54,823 bases of DNA from an uncultured Spirochaetia bacterium (GCA_937960645.1 CALGPJ010000058.1:1-54823), one strand, 5' to 3'; counted from the first letter of the stretch, positions 17,574 to 27,349 are shown. Translations and numbers: made by a program. Notes: generated from the letters alone by a model not told the origin.

Positions 17574-18369
17574 CCCCTGGACCCCGATGACCGATCGAGC
17601 CTCCCCATCCATCCGGCCCGCTCGATCGGCACTGCGCCGTGGTCTCGTTGTCCTGAACATTGGCTTGTTGTCGGTGATCATCCTTCAGGTCGGTTTTTAT
17701 ACCTGGCTGGCTCCCAGGTTGGTCCTGGACTATGTGCAAATCCAGGGAACAGCCCGACCTCAGGCCCTGATCGAGTACCTCGGTCTCAAAAAAGGGACAC
17801 CGTTTTATTTGCTCGACGAAAATCAAATCCAGGAGCGCCTGATGGCCCTTCCGGAAATCCGCAGTGCCAGTGTGCTCAAGCGTTTCCCGGATTCGTTGAC
17901 GATCGTGGTCGACCAACGGCAGCCTGTAGGAATTGTCCTGCATCCTGAGTCTTTGGAAGTTTTTCTGATCGACCGGGAGGGGGTGGTGTTCCCCAAGCAG
18001 TCAGATGCCCGCCTCGATTACCTTCTGATTTCCGGACTCTTCTGGGATGAGGGATCGACATCTCCTCGGTTGGATCCCCGCTATGTTTCTTTCCTGGAAG
18101 ATCTCTATCAAGTCAAGGCTCAGGAGCCGGGAATCTACGATCTGATTTCGGAAGTAAAAATCGAGCTATCGCAGACGGGTTTCACTTTGAAAATCGCCTT
18201 CGTGCATTCCCGGGTACCTGTGCTGTTTTCCCGACCGCTGACCGTGGACAATTTGAAGCAGGCTCTTCTCTTACTCGATCTGATTCGGACGGAATCCTGG
18301 GAACAGGAGGTTTTGGAACTCGATATGAGAACCGCTGCGCCGGTGTTTCGAAAGGGGGTCAGGAGCTAG
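17554..18369 (+). CDS. ftsQ: Cell division protein FtsQ/DivIB
   Basis: Bitopic divisome scaffold of 271 aa. It has a cytoplasmic N-terminal tail of about 30 residues, one membrane helix (about 31-52), a POTRA domain (about 58-130, with the typical LPEIRSASVLKRFPDSLTI) and a beta-domain. AGGAGG sits four bases before ATG 17554. FtsQ/DivIB links early division proteins to FtsW/FtsI. It overlaps ftsW and lies 2 bases before ftsA. Confidence 0.92.
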   Translation: MVTNLSSPWTPMTDRASPSIRPARSALRRGLVVLNIGLLSVIILQVGFYTWLAPRLVLDYVQIQGTARPQALIEYLGLKKGTPFYLLDENQIQERLMALPEIRSASVLKRFPDSLTIVVDQRQPVGIVLHPESLEVFLIDREGVVFPKQSDARLDYLLISGLFWDEGSTSPRLDPRYVSFLEDLYQVKAQEPGIYDLISEVKIELSQTGFTLKIAFVHSRVPVLFSRPLTVDNLKQALLLLDLIRTESWEQEVLELDMRTAAPVFRKGVRS

Positions 18370-18371
18370 AT

Positions 18372-19589
18372 ATGGATGACCTCCTGGTAGGATTGGACAT
18401 TGGATCTTCCAAAATCCGTTGCCTCGTCGCCACACGCGAAGACGAGGGGGTGCCCAAAATTGTGGCCTGGGGTGCCAGCCCCTCCGACGGCGTTCGCTCC
18501 GGCGTTATCATCAACATCCGAAGCGCCAGTCAAGCCATCGGTCAGGCGGTGACCGAGGTCGAAAACCGCGGCTACGAGGTCGAACGAATCACCTCCGGTA
18601 TCTCGGGAATGAGCATCGATGGCATCAATTCCCGCGGAGTCGTGGCCGTGAGCAAAGGCAGGGAGATCGGTACGGCGGAGATGGAAAAAGCCCTCGAGGC
18701 GGCCAAAGCCGTGGTCATCCCCGAGGACAGGGAGATCCTGCATGTCATCCCCCAGGAATACATTGTGGACGGCACCTCGGACATCATGGATCCGCGCGGG
18801 ATGATGGGGGTCAGGCTGGAGGTCGAAACGCACATCGTGACCGCACCGTTGACCGCCATCCGAAATCTGTTGAGTGCCGTCAATTCGGCGGGTTTCCGAG
18901 TGGAGGAGCTTTTATTGGGGGCCCTGGCAGCCGGTGAGGCCTGCCTGACCCGGGATGAAAAAAATTACGGCTGTGTCCATCTGCACCTGGGTGCGGGGAC
19001 AACCGATGTCATGCTCTGGTACAAGGGGGCGCCAAGGTTCACCCGTTCGTACCCCCTGGGAGGTAACCTCGTGACGTCGGACATCGCGAATGTTCTGAAG
19101 GTTTCCCTGCCCGATGCCGAGGGACTCAAATTGCACGAGGGCAGCTGCTATCCGGGACTGCTTGCCGACGACTTCGTGCTGATTCAGAAAGTCGGTGATT
19201 CCCGTGTCACCGAGGTAAGCCGCAGCCAGTTGACCGATATTATCGCGGCTCGCGTGGTGGAGATTCTGCAGATTGTCAAGACGGATCTGGAGAGGAGTGG
19301 CCATCTGGAGCGGATTAGTGGCGGCGTGGTCCTGACCGGCGGGGCCGCCCAGCAGCTTGGCATGTTGGAGCTCGTTCAGGATCTCTTTCGGCGGCATTCT
19401 CGGGTGGCCGTTCCGATGGGGTTGGGGGGACTGCGAAATCCTGTAAGCGGTACCGAGTGGAGCACGTGTTGCGGGTTGGTTCTGGCAACCGCCAAAACGC
19501 GGGAGTCGTCGGTATCGGAGGTACAGAAACGTTCGGAAGGGAAGGGAATATGGGATTGGATCCGACTGATCGTCAAAAAAATTATTTAG
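18372..19589 (+). CDS. ftsA: Cell division protein FtsA
   Basis: Actin-like ATPase that tethers FtsZ to the membrane. The 405-aa product begins with the phosphate-1 motif VGLDIGSSKIRCLVA, has the 1C subdomain with the EYIVDG element, the phosphate-2 region HLHLGAGTTDVMLWY and the adenosine motif VVLTGGAAQQLG. The C terminus, IWDWIRLIVKKII, is an amphipathic helix that fits the membrane-targeting sequence. ftsZ follows after 25 bases with its own strong Shine-Dalgarno. Confidence 0.96.
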   Translation: MDDLLVGLDIGSSKIRCLVATREDEGVPKIVAWGASPSDGVRSGVIINIRSASQAIGQAVTEVENRGYEVERITSGISGMSIDGINSRGVVAVSKGREIGTAEMEKALEAAKAVVIPEDREILHVIPQEYIVDGTSDIMDPRGMMGVRLEVETHIVTAPLTAIRNLLSAVNSAGFRVEELLLGALAAGEACLTRDEKNYGCVHLHLGAGTTDVMLWYKGAPRFTRSYPLGGNLVTSDIANVLKVSLPDAEGLKLHEGSCYPGLLADDFVLIQKVGDSRVTEVSRSQLTDIIAARVVEILQIVKTDLERSGHLERISGGVVLTGGAAQQLGMLELVQDLFRRHSRVAVPMGLGGLRNPVSGTEWSTCCGLVLATAKTRESSVSEVQKRSEGKGIWDWIRLIVKKII

Positions 19590-19614
19590 GGAAAAAAAGG
19601 AAGGAGGGGGAGTG

Positions 19615-20826
19615 ATGTCATTTAGTATCGCACCGGATCGGGTCTCGGAATATGGGACGGTCATCAAGGTGGTAGGAATCGGAGGGGCGGGGGGTAACGC
19701 CATCAACCGCATGATCGAACAGGGGCTGTCGGGTGTGGAGTTCATTGCCTGCAACACCGACCGGCAAGTCCTCGACGTCAATCTGGCCCCCACCAAGATC
19801 GTGTTGGGTCGCTCGGTTACCCGCGGGCTGGGGGCGGGAGGGGATCCCGAAGTGGGTGCCGCGGCCGCCGAAGAAGACAAGGACACCATCCGTCAGGCCC
19901 TGGCCGGTGCCGATATGGTCTTCGTTACCGCGGGAATGGGAGGGGGGACGGGAACCGGGGCCGCCCCCATCATTGCGCGAATCGCCAAGGAAAACGGGGC
20001 CCTGACGGTAGGCGTCGTTACCAAGCCCTTCGAATTCGAGGGCTTGAAAAAGATGGAGATGGCCCTGACAGGTATCGATAAGCTTCGGAAGAACGTCGAT
20101 ACCCTGATCACGATCCCCAATCAAAAAATCATTTCGGTTTTGGGTCCCAGCGCCATGCTCAAGCAGGCATTTTTGAAGGCCGATGAAGTGTTGCAAAACG
20201 GAGTCCGGAGTATCACCGAAATCATCACCACTCCCGGAATCATCAACATCGATTTTGCCGATGTTCGAGCCACCATGGAAGGCAAGGGTGATGCCCTCAT
20301 GGGAAGCGGCGCGGGCAAGGGCGAGAACAAGGTTTTGGAGGCGGTGGAGCAGGTTTTATCCAATCCGTTTTTGGATGGGGTGAAACTCGACGGTGCCACC
20401 CGGGTTTTGATCAATGTCACGGCCCCGCAAACCCTCTCCATGGATGACTACGACGAAATCAACCAGCTGATTACCGCCAGGGTCCACAAGCACGCAGTGG
20501 TGATCACCGGCCTGGTCTGCGACGACAGTCTGTCCGACGAAATTCGGCTTACCGTCATCGCAACGGGTTTCGAGGTTCCCCGGGAGCTTGAGTTCGGCGG
20601 CCGCGACGAAAGGGGAGCCGAGACCCCGAAGCAGCGCACGCTCCGAGATCACGCTTCCGCCCATCAGACGTTGACAAAACCCATGTTCCTCGAGAAGTAT
20701 GGGCATGAGGGTATCATCACCCCGAATACCGACCCCAACTACGGTACGAGCCTTCCGGATGGGGACCGTTTTTTGATGCCTGCTTATCTTCGGAACAGTC
20801 AAAGGCAAGTGGCAGGTAAAAATTGA
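19615..20826 (+). CDS. ftsZ: Cell division protein FtsZ
   Basis: Tubulin-like GTPase that forms the Z ring. The 403-aa protein carries the nucleotide-binding [13 protein letters not shown], the tubulin signature [10 protein letters not shown] and the T7 region with NIDFADVRA. The C-terminal linker is short, and [11 protein letters not shown] near the end matches the FtsA-binding tail (usual form IPAFLR). I prefer ATG 19615 behind AAGGAGGGGG; GTG at 19612 would add one residue. The stop overlaps the TTG start of the recombinase gene. Confidence 0.98.
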   Translation: MSFSIAPDRVSEYGTVIKVVGIGGAGGNAINRMIEQGLSGVEFIACNTDRQVLDVNLAPTKIVLGRSVTRGLGAGGDPEVGAAAAEEDKDTIRQALAGADMVFVTAGMGGGTGTGAAPIIARIAKENGALTVGVVTKPFEFEGLKKMEMALTGIDKLRKNVDTLITIPNQKIISVLGPSAMLKQAFLKADEVLQNGVRSITEIITTPGIINIDFADVRATMEGKGDALMGSGAGKGENKVLEAVEQVLSNPFLDGVKLDGATRVLINVTAPQTLSMDDYDEINQLITARVHKHAVVITGLVCDDSLSDEIRLTVIATGFEVPRELEFGGRDERGAETPKQRTLRDHASAHQTLTKPMFLEKYGHEGIITPNTDPNYGTSLPDGDRFLMPAYLRNSQRQVAGKN

Positions 20827-21737
20827 ACAACTGGATCAAACGAGGCTTCGGCCTGTATCTCGAGAATCGTCAAGGACTCAGACCGCGGACCCTGGAGGAA
20901 TATCTGCGCGAGTTCGACCGCGTTCAGGATTTCGCTCAGGCGCGGGGGTCGGACTGGACCCAATGGGATCGAAATCAGGTGATGGAGTATCTCACCGAAA
21001 GGACCGGCCAGCTCAGTCCGCGCAGCGTTGTCAAACTCTTGAGTATTCTCCGTAATCTGTTTTCCTACCTCATCATGGAAAAGGTGAGGCCGGACGATCC
21101 CATGGAGCTGATCGAGGGACCGAAAATTCGGCCCAGGATCCCCGAAGTTTTCGACCCGATCGACGTCGATCGGTTTTTGGAGCTCTTTCCCCTGGACCAG
21201 CCCCTGCATGTTCGGGACCGCGCCCTTTTCGAACTCATCTATTCCTGCGGTCTGAGGGTCAGCGAGGCATCGGATCTGAGGCTCGAGGAGGTGGATCTGG
21301 AAAATGCCCTGATTCGGGTGCGGGGTAAGGGCGGAAAAGAGCGCCTGGTACCTCTAACCGACGAAGCCCAGAAGTTTCTCCGGCTCTACCTCGCCGAAGC
21401 CCGTCCAAAACTGGCACGAGTCGGCAGTCGGGAGGTATTCGTGAACGTTCGGGGGGAAGGACTGGGGCGCAAGGGCATCTGGAAAAACTTCAAATTCGCC
21501 CTGCAGAAACTCGGGTTGTCGGGCAAGGTCCACACCCTGAGACATAGTTTTGCCACCCACCTGCTGACCGGCGGGGCCGATTTACGCTCGGTACAGGAGC
21601 TGTTGGGTCATAGCTCGATCGCCACCACCCAGATTTACACCCACGTGCGCCAGGATGATCTGGCCAGGGCGCATCGGCGCTATCATCCGGGAAACACGGC
21701 CACGACGGCCGAAGGAGCTAAACATGAGAAGGCTTGA
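20823..21737 (+). CDS. xerD: Tyrosine recombinase, XerD-like
   Basis: Site-specific recombinase expected to resolve chromosome dimers at dif with a partner Xer protein. The 304-aa product has the N-terminal SAM-like DNA-binding domain (to about 95) and the catalytic domain with Arg145, Lys172, His237, Arg240, His263 and nucleophile Tyr272, a complete set. It starts at TTG 20823, overlapping the ftsZ stop as TTGA, so its synthesis is probably coupled to and lower than FtsZ. A second Xer gene lies at 23279. Naming this copy XerD and the other XerC is provisional. Confidence 0.9.
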   Translation: MNNWIKRGFGLYLENRQGLRPRTLEEYLREFDRVQDFAQARGSDWTQWDRNQVMEYLTERTGQLSPRSVVKLLSILRNLFSYLIMEKVRPDDPMELIEGPKIRPRIPEVFDPIDVDRFLELFPLDQPLHVRDRALFELIYSCGLRVSEASDLRLEEVDLENALIRVRGKGGKERLVPLTDEAQKFLRLYLAEARPKLARVGSREVFVNVRGEGLGRKGIWKNFKFALQKLGLSGKVHTLRHSFATHLLTGGADLRSVQELLGHSSIATTQIYTHVRQDDLARAHRRYHPGNTATTAEGAKHEKA

Positions 21738-22425
21738 TCTTTTCTGGCTGACCCTGGTCCTGGCCTCCTGCCAGTTTTCCAACACGGATTGGGAATTCTT
21801 CGAATCGGGCATCCGCGAAGATTCCGGGGGCAGGGTCGATGAGTCCCGGCTCAGGGAAGCCAGGAATCAGGTGGAGAAATACAAGTCCAGCATCGACCGA
21901 CTGATCCTGGAAACTCAGTGGCACGGCGACGCTCTGCGTTTCCTGGGAGACGAGTACTTCCGCCGCCAGATGTATGGACCCGCCCAGCAGGCCTACTCCA
22001 GGGCCCTGGAAATCCTGCCGGGGAGTTTCAGCCTTTGGTACCGGCTGGCCCTGAGTCACGCCCAGTTGGCCACCCTGGCCCTCGATCCCGACGAGAGGAA
22101 GGGCCGGTCCCTGCTGGCGGTGCGCGCCTACAACAGGGCTCTGGGGATCGAGGCGAATCACACCGCCAGCCTCTATGGTCTCAGTATCCTGCACGTCTTC
22201 GAACTCTCAGAGCCCGACAAGGCCCTTCCCCTGTTGGACAGGCTGTTGAACATCGAGCCGCGGAACACCCGCGCCCTCTTCGTCCGCGCCCGAGCGAGGT
22301 TCGAGACCGGCGACCTGGAGGGCGCGGTGCGCGATTACGACGCGATCATCAACTTTTCCAGCGATCCCGGTGAACAGGAAAGTGCCCGGCGCAACCGAAA
22401 CACCATCCTGGGAGGGGTTCGTTGA
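21724..22425 (+). CDS. TPR-repeat lipoprotein
   Basis: Predicted lipoprotein of 233 aa. The signal peptide ends in lipobox LASC, with Cys16 as the lipidation site. The rest is helical with at least three tetratricopeptide-like units (for example around QMYGPAQQAYSRALEILPG and GDLEGAVRDYDAIINF), which suggests a protein-binding scaffold at the membrane. ATG 21724 follows GAAGGAG and overlaps xerD by 14 bases; upstream in-frame starts would bury the signal peptide. Borrelia carries a TPR protein gene at the same place between ftsZ and dprA, so the role may be shared, but it is unknown. Confidence 0.85.
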   Translation: MRRLDLFWLTLVLASCQFSNTDWEFFESGIREDSGGRVDESRLREARNQVEKYKSSIDRLILETQWHGDALRFLGDEYFRRQMYGPAQQAYSRALEILPGSFSLWYRLALSHAQLATLALDPDERKGRSLLAVRAYNRALGIEANHTASLYGLSILHVFELSEPDKALPLLDRLLNIEPRNTRALFVRARARFETGDLEGAVRDYDAIINFSSDPGEQESARRNRNTILGGVR

Positions 22426-23291
22426 ACAGGGTCCTGCTGTTGTTGCTTCATCGAATGGAGGGGCTCCATCCCGCCGAGAAGCTGAAACTGCTGCAGACCT
22501 TTCCGGCGATCGAGGATTGGAAGTCCCTTCAGTGGCAGGACCTGGAGGCGGCTCTGGGAAGGAGGATGGCCGACAGGGGGCCTTCGCTGGCGCAACGTTT
22601 AGCTCTATCCGAGAGCGACTGCATCGATCTTGAAAAACATCATCAGGACTTTTTCATTTATGGTAAGGAAGGTTATCCCGTACTGCTGGGGGAGATACCC
22701 GATCCGCCCCTATTGGTATTTTACCGCGGCATTCCTCGGAACGCCCCTCGGTACGTGGCCGTGGTCGGGACCCGACACCCAACCCAGGCAGCCCAGCAAG
22801 CCGCTTTCGAGCTTGGAGCCAGGCTGGCGTCCCTGGGATGGGTCGTGGTGAGCGGCCTGGCCTTCGGTATCGACCGCCAGGCCCACCGAGGCGCCCTCGT
22901 CCACGGGATCACCTGGGCCTGGCTGGCTTCCTCGGTGGAAAACATCACGCCGAAAGCCCATGTTCCGCTGGCCAGGGCCATCCTCGACGGTGGCGGCCTG
23001 ATCCTGAGCGAGCATCCTCCGGGTACCCCCGCCCTGAGGCATCACTTTCCCCGGCGCAACAGGCTGTTGAGCGGCCAGTGCCAGGCGGTCATTCTGGTTC
23101 AGGCACCGAGAAAAAGCGGTGCCATGATCACGGCCCGCCTGGCCCTGGAGCAGAACCGGGAGGTGCTCGTTCTCCGCGAGGGTCTTCATCCGGTGGCGGG
23201 CAGCGGGGGACTGGCCCTGGCCGAAGAAGGCGCGAGGGTGATCGATGTCTCGGCAAACCTCGAAAAGGAGGCGGCAGGATGGATGCCTTGA
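22422..23291 (+). CDS. dprA: DNA-processing protein DprA (Smf)
   Basis: Single-strand DNA binding protein that loads RecA in natural transformation; also widespread in species not known to be competent. The 289-aa protein has an N-terminal helical region, then the Rossmann-like core with VAVVGTRHPT, VVSGLAFGIDRQAHRGAL, the HFPRRNRLLSG loop and SGAMITARLALEQNREV. It lacks the C-terminal winged helix of longer DprA proteins. It starts at TTG 22422 behind GGGAGGGG and overlaps the previous stop as TTGA. The stop overlaps xerC. Confidence 0.93.
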   Translation: MNRVLLLLLHRMEGLHPAEKLKLLQTFPAIEDWKSLQWQDLEAALGRRMADRGPSLAQRLALSESDCIDLEKHHQDFFIYGKEGYPVLLGEIPDPPLLVFYRGIPRNAPRYVAVVGTRHPTQAAQQAAFELGARLASLGWVVVSGLAFGIDRQAHRGALVHGITWAWLASSVENITPKAHVPLARAILDGGGLILSEHPPGTPALRHHFPRRNRLLSGQCQAVILVQAPRKSGAMITARLALEQNREVLVLREGLHPVAGSGGLALAEEGARVIDVSANLEKEAAGWMP

Positions 23292-24166
23292 TGGAGGAGT
23301 TTCTGATCTATCAACAGCGCCTGCGCGGTCTTTCCGAACGGACCCTGAGGGCGTATCGGACCGATCTGGGACACTGGGAGCGGTTTTTGCAGGCAGAGGG
23401 AGTGGGCATTCTGGAGGCAGACTCCCAGTTGGCCGGTGGCTTTCTTCTGGAACGACGGCGGCGGAAACTCACCCCGGCCGCGGTGAACCGGAGCCTGGGA
23501 GCCTTGCGGGGCTTCTATCGCTTCCTGCTGCGATCGGGTAAGGTGACGGTCAACCCCTTTTCCGGGCTGAGGTCCCTGAAAAATCCGCGCCTTCTGCCCA
23601 GGGTCTTGAAACAGTCCGAACTCCGGCTGTTGTTGAGCGGTCTGCCCCTGGACTTCGAAGGGACTCGGGATCGTTTCATCTTTTTACTGCTCTATTCCAC
23701 GGGGTGCAGGGCTGGTGAGGTGCTGGCCCTGCGCTACGAGGTACTCGCTGCCAGTGTGGACCGGTTCAAGGTAACGGGAAAGGGGAACAAGGAAAGGGTG
23801 GTGTTCCTGACCCGACAGGCCCAGGCCTCTCGAGACGATTATCTTTGCGCGTTAAAAGAGCGTTTCGGTGTCCCGGTCCATGGTATGGCCCTGGTCAATC
23901 GGCATGGGGAACCCCTGACCCACTCCATGCTCTCGCACCTACTGAAAAAGCGACTGTCCGAGGCAGGGATCATCCGACGGGTCACCCCCCATACCTTTCG
24001 CCACACCTTCGCCACCGAAATCCTGTCCAATGGGGCCGATATCCGCGAGGTGCAGGAGCTTTTGGGCCACTCCCGTATCGCCACCACCCAGATCTATACC
24101 CACGTCGGCATCGAACGATTGCGTAAAATTCTCAAAGAAGCTCATCCCCACGGAGGTTTGAAGTAA
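23279..24166 (+). CDS. xerC: Tyrosine recombinase, XerC/CodV-like
   Basis: Second Xer-type recombinase of the window, 295 aa. The catalytic set is complete: Arg144, Lys171, His238, Arg241, His264 and Tyr273. An N-terminal core-binding domain spans about 1-95. ATG 23279 has AAGGAGG seven bases upstream and gives a normal Xer length; the longer upstream frame is a shadow of dprA. Its position directly before hslV is the same as codV before clpQ-clpY in Bacillus. It overlaps dprA by 13 bases and hslV by 1. Confidence 0.92.
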   Translation: MDALMEEFLIYQQRLRGLSERTLRAYRTDLGHWERFLQAEGVGILEADSQLAGGFLLERRRRKLTPAAVNRSLGALRGFYRFLLRSGKVTVNPFSGLRSLKNPRLLPRVLKQSELRLLLSGLPLDFEGTRDRFIFLLLYSTGCRAGEVLALRYEVLAASVDRFKVTGKGNKERVVFLTRQAQASRDDYLCALKERFGVPVHGMALVNRHGEPLTHSMLSHLLKKRLSEAGIIRRVTPHTFRHTFATEILSNGADIREVQELLGHSRIATTQIYTHVGIERLRKILKEAHPHGGLK

Positions 24167-24693
24167 TGCACGGAACCACGATACTTGCGGTCAGGACCCG
24201 AGGGCAGGTCGCCTTTGCCGGCGACGGCCAGGTCACGTTGGGCAATACGGTCGTCAAGCACAATGCCAGAAAGGTTCGAAAGATCTTTCAGAACCAGGTT
24301 CTGGCAGGTTTTGCCGGATCCACTGCCGACGCGTTCACCCTGCTCGAAAAATTCGAGGCAAAACTCAATCAATACGGCGGGGATGTCCGACGTTCCTCGG
24401 TCGAGCTGGCCAGGGAGTGGCGGACGGACAAGATGCTCCGACGTCTGGAGGCGATGATGCTGGCGGCCGACCGCGAGCACATTTTCCTGATCTCCGGCAA
24501 CGGCGACGTACTGGAACCCGAGGAAGATTGCGCGGCGATCGGTTCGGGAGGGGCCTTCGCCCTCTCGGCAGCGAGAGCCTATCTCGACATGGGCCAGCTG
24601 GAGGCATCGGAAATTGCGCGCCGGAGTTTGCTGATCGCGGCCAAAACCTGTATTTATACCAACGATTCGATCGTTGTGGAGGTGCTTTCGTGA
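24166..24693 (+). CDS. hslV: ATP-dependent protease subunit HslV (ClpQ)
   Basis: Proteasome-beta-like peptidase that forms the chamber of the HslUV protease. The 175-aa product begins MHGTTILAV; removal of the first three residues would expose the nucleophile Thr. It keeps [46 protein letters not shown] and AIGSGGAFA as in the family. TAATG joins it to xerC, and GTGA joins it to hslU. Confidence 0.96.
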   Translation: MHGTTILAVRTRGQVAFAGDGQVTLGNTVVKHNARKVRKIFQNQVLAGFAGSTADAFTLLEKFEAKLNQYGGDVRRSSVELAREWRTDKMLRRLEAMMLAADREHIFLISGNGDVLEPEEDCAAIGSGGAFALSAARAYLDMGQLEASEIARRSLLIAAKTCIYTNDSIVVEVLS

Positions 24694-26021
24694 GCGAGGA
24701 TTTCAACAACATGACGCCGGCGGCCATCGTTCACGAACTGGACCAGTACATCGTGGGCCAGAAGGCCGCCAAGCGTGCGGTGGCTGTGGCACTGCGCAAC
24801 CGTTACCGGCGGCAGAAGATTTCCGCGGAGATGCGCCACGAAATCCATCCCAAGAACATCCTGATGATTGGCCCCACGGGGGTGGGGAAGACCGAGATTG
24901 CGCGCCGGCTTTCAAAGCTCACCGGAGCGCCCTTCATCAAGGTGGAGGCCACCAAATACACCGAGGTCGGTTACGTGGGGCGCGATGTGGAGAGCATGAT
25001 CCGCGACCTCATGAATGCCGGCATCGCCATGGTCAAACAGGAACATCGCGAAGTCATGCGGGCCGAGGCCTCGGAGAAAGTGGAAAAGCAGCTGGTAGAG
25101 CTCCTGATCCAGCAGTCTTCGAAGCTGCCCGCCGGCATGTCTAACGAGTACCTGGATGTCCTCGAGGCCCTCCGGATGGGGCGGTTGGAGGACGTGCCGG
25201 TGGAGATCCAAACCCAGTCCAAGACTACCGTTGCGCCCATCGAGTTGATGCAAGGGATACCCAATCAGGATATCGAGGCCGCCCTCGGACCCTTTGCCAA
25301 TCTTTTTGGATCCAAAAAGAAAAAGAAGCTCACCCCCGTTCGACTGGCGAGAGATATCCTCCTGAACGAGGAGCTGGAAAAGATGATCGATCAGGACCAG
25401 ATCGTCGATATTGCCAGGGATAGGGTCCAGAACATGGGCATCATCTTCATCGACGAAATCGACAAGATCGCCAGCCGCGGCGAGGGTCGATCCGGTCTGG
25501 ATGTCAGCCGCGAGGGTGTTCAGCGGGACATATTGCCCATCGTCGAGGGGTCCCAGGTTAACACCCGTTACGGAATCATCGACACCTCGCACATACTGTT
25601 TATCGCCGCCGGCGCCTTCCACATGTCCAAGCCCAGCGACCTCATTCCCGAGCTCCAGGGAAGGTTTCCGATTCGGGTCGAGCTGGAAAGCCTGACCGTG
25701 GAGGATTTCAAAAGCATTTTGACCCAGCCCCGAAACAGCCTGATCGCTCAGTACCGTGCCCTCCTCGAGGTGGAAGGGGTCGAGGTTGAGTTCAGCCCCG
25801 AAGCCGTGGACGAATTGGCACGCTGGGCCTGGGAGGTCAACAGCCGCACCGAGAATATCGGCGCCCGGCGCCTGCACACGGTGATGGAGGCGGTGTTGGA
25901 CGAGTTGAGCTTCAACGCCCCCGAAATTCGCGGACAGAAAGTGGTCATCACCCCCGAATACGTGAGGGATAAACTCAAACCGGTGGTCGAAGATAGGGAC
26001 TTGTCGAGGTACATCCTGTGA
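24690..26021 (+). CDS. hslU: ATP-dependent protease ATPase subunit HslU (ClpY)
   Basis: AAA+ unfoldase partner of HslV. GTG 24690 overlaps the hslV stop and has GGAGG upstream, giving 443 aa, the usual length. Signatures: [17 protein letters not shown], Walker [15 protein letters not shown], pore motif GYVGRDVES, an intermediate domain (about 110-225) and Walker [12 protein letters not shown]. The C terminus LSRYIL is the conserved tail that inserts into HslV. A candidate sigma-28-like promoter for the flagellar operon starts within its stop codon. Confidence 0.97.
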   Translation: MSEDFNNMTPAAIVHELDQYIVGQKAAKRAVAVALRNRYRRQKISAEMRHEIHPKNILMIGPTGVGKTEIARRLSKLTGAPFIKVEATKYTEVGYVGRDVESMIRDLMNAGIAMVKQEHREVMRAEASEKVEKQLVELLIQQSSKLPAGMSNEYLDVLEALRMGRLEDVPVEIQTQSKTTVAPIELMQGIPNQDIEAALGPFANLFGSKKKKKLTPVRLARDILLNEELEKMIDQDQIVDIARDRVQNMGIIFIDEIDKIASRGEGRSGLDVSREGVQRDILPIVEGSQVNTRYGIIDTSHILFIAAGAFHMSKPSDLIPELQGRFPIRVELESLTVEDFKSILTQPRNSLIAQYRALLEVEGVEVEFSPEAVDELARWAWEVNSRTENIGARRLHTVMEAVLDELSFNAPEIRGQKVVITPEYVRDKLKPVVEDRDLSRYIL

Positions 26022-26046
26022 AACAAGCGGGAAAAAGTGCCGATGG
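26020..26046 (+). promoter_or_regulatory. Candidate sigma-28-like promoter upstream of flgB
   Basis: GAAA (26020-26023), 15 bases, then GCCGATGG (26039-26046) resembles the flagellar sigma consensus TAAA-N15-GCCGATAA, with 3/4 and 6/8 matches and exact spacing. It lies about 20-45 bases before the flgB ATG. A FliA/WhiG-type sigma gene in the same operon makes the reading plausible. GCCGAT is common in GC-rich DNA, so the call is tentative. Confidence 0.4.
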
Positions 26047-26064
26047 TAGGATGAGGAGGATCAG

Positions 26065-26484
26065 ATGTTCTTGAACAACAGCTGGGGGATGACCCTCGAC
26101 ATCATGCAACGGACCCTCGACGTGCTGGACCTCAGGCGTCAGGTGCATGCCGACAACATCGCCAATGCCGAGACACCCAACTTCAAGCGGAGCTTCGTCA
26201 ACTACGAGGCCGAGCTCCGGCGGGTGATCGAAAGCCGAAACCACGTCATCCAGCCCCAGGCCCGCGTGACTGACCCCAGGCACATCCCGTTCAACGTCGA
26301 GCGCGACTGGCGTGACGTGAGGCCGAGAAGGGTGCTGGACTACCTGACCAACGTCAAACCCAACGGGAACAATGTGGATATCAACGAGGAAAACATGGCG
26401 GTTCTTCAAAACCAGATGACCTACGAGGCCCTGACGCGATTCATTTCGCACCAGTTCAATCAGGTCAACCTTGTTTTGAGATAA
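26065..26484 (+). CDS. flgB: Flagellar basal-body rod protein FlgB
   Basis: Proximal rod subunit of the flagellar basal body, exported through the flagellar type III system. The 139-aa protein has the conserved rod motif near the N terminus (ADNIANAETPNFKR) and a helical C terminus that pairs with it (VLQNQMTYEALTRFISHQFN). ATG 26065 follows GAGGAGGA. It is the first gene of the flagellar operon, 43 bases after hslU. Confidence 0.97.
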   Translation: MFLNNSWGMTLDIMQRTLDVLDLRRQVHADNIANAETPNFKRSFVNYEAELRRVIESRNHVIQPQARVTDPRHIPFNVERDWRDVRPRRVLDYLTNVKPNGNNVDINEENMAVLQNQMTYEALTRFISHQFNQVNLVLR

Positions 26485-26511
26485 AACCGGGAAGAGGAGA
26501 GGTGAACGAAC

Positions 26512-26976
26512 ATGGGGATGTTTAGCACGATCAACACCGCAACCACGGGGCTGACAGCCCAGCAGTTGCGCATGGACGTGATCTCGGACAACATTGCCAA
26601 CGCCACCACGACGCGTACTCCCGAGGGAGGTCCCTTCCGGCGCTCGCGTGTGGTGTTCCGGCCGATGGTACAGCAGCCGTACTGGAAGAGTCCCTTCCTG
26701 CCGCGGCACCTGGACAACGGTATCGGCCGCGGGGTTCGGGTGGTATCGATTCAAAAAGACTTCGACGCCCAGACCAAGCTGGTGTACGACCCGACGCATC
26801 CCGATGCCATCAAGACCGGACCGAGGGCCGGCTATGTCGAGATGCCCAACGTCAACATCGTCAACGAAATGGTGGACATGATCAGCGCCAGCAGGGCCTA
26901 CGAGGCAAACGTTTCGCTGATCAAGGGGTCGCAGAGCATGTTCAACCGTGCTCTCGAAATCATGCAGGTGAGATAG
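26512..26976 (+). CDS. flgC: Flagellar basal-body rod protein FlgC
   Basis: Second proximal rod subunit, 154 aa. The N-terminal SDNIANATTTRTPEGG is the usual rod motif, and the C-terminal MVDMISASRAYEANVSLIK plus FNRALEIMQVR is the typical FlgC/FlgG ending. Direct neighbour of flgB and fliE, with which it forms the MS ring-to-rod junction. Confidence 0.97.
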   Translation: MGMFSTINTATTGLTAQQLRMDVISDNIANATTTRTPEGGPFRRSRVVFRPMVQQPYWKSPFLPRHLDNGIGRGVRVVSIQKDFDAQTKLVYDPTHPDAIKTGPRAGYVEMPNVNIVNEMVDMISASRAYEANVSLIKGSQSMFNRALEIMQVR

Positions 26977-26991
26977 TTTTAGGAGGGGGAA

Positions 26992-27315
26992 ATGATCATT
27001 GAAGAGTCGGCGGCCCGCGGGCACGTGGTGAACCTGATGCGGACCAACCCGCGCCACCTCGGGCCCCAGCCTGAGATCGCGGACCCGGTGGTAGGCGGCA
27101 ACTTTGCCGACCTGCTGTTTGGCGGAATCAAGGCAACCAGCGATCTACAAAACAAGGCTTCGGATCTCATGGTGCAAAGCATCATCCAGCCGGAGTCGGT
27201 GAATGCCGATGACGTGGCTTTGGCCGCCAGCAAGGCCAACCTAAGCCTGAGCCTGATGAAGGCCGTGGTCGACAAGGCGCTTCGGGCTTATAACGACATC
27301 ATCAACATGAGGTAA
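26992..27315 (+). CDS. fliE: Flagellar hook-basal body protein FliE
   Basis: Small export-apparatus adapter that joins the MS ring and export gate to the rod. Of its 107 aa, the C-terminal half is the recognisable part: SVNADDVALAASKANLSLSLMKAVVDKAL followed by AYNDIINMR. The first 45 residues are variable, with a Pro-rich stretch. AGGAGGGGG sits just before the ATG. Confidence 0.94.
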   Translation: MIIEESAARGHVVNLMRTNPRHLGPQPEIADPVVGGNFADLLFGGIKATSDLQNKASDLMVQSIIQPESVNADDVALAASKANLSLSLMKAVVDKALRAYNDIINMR

Positions 27316-27349
27316 CATGTAGCACGACGTTCAAAGGGAGGGGGAACGT

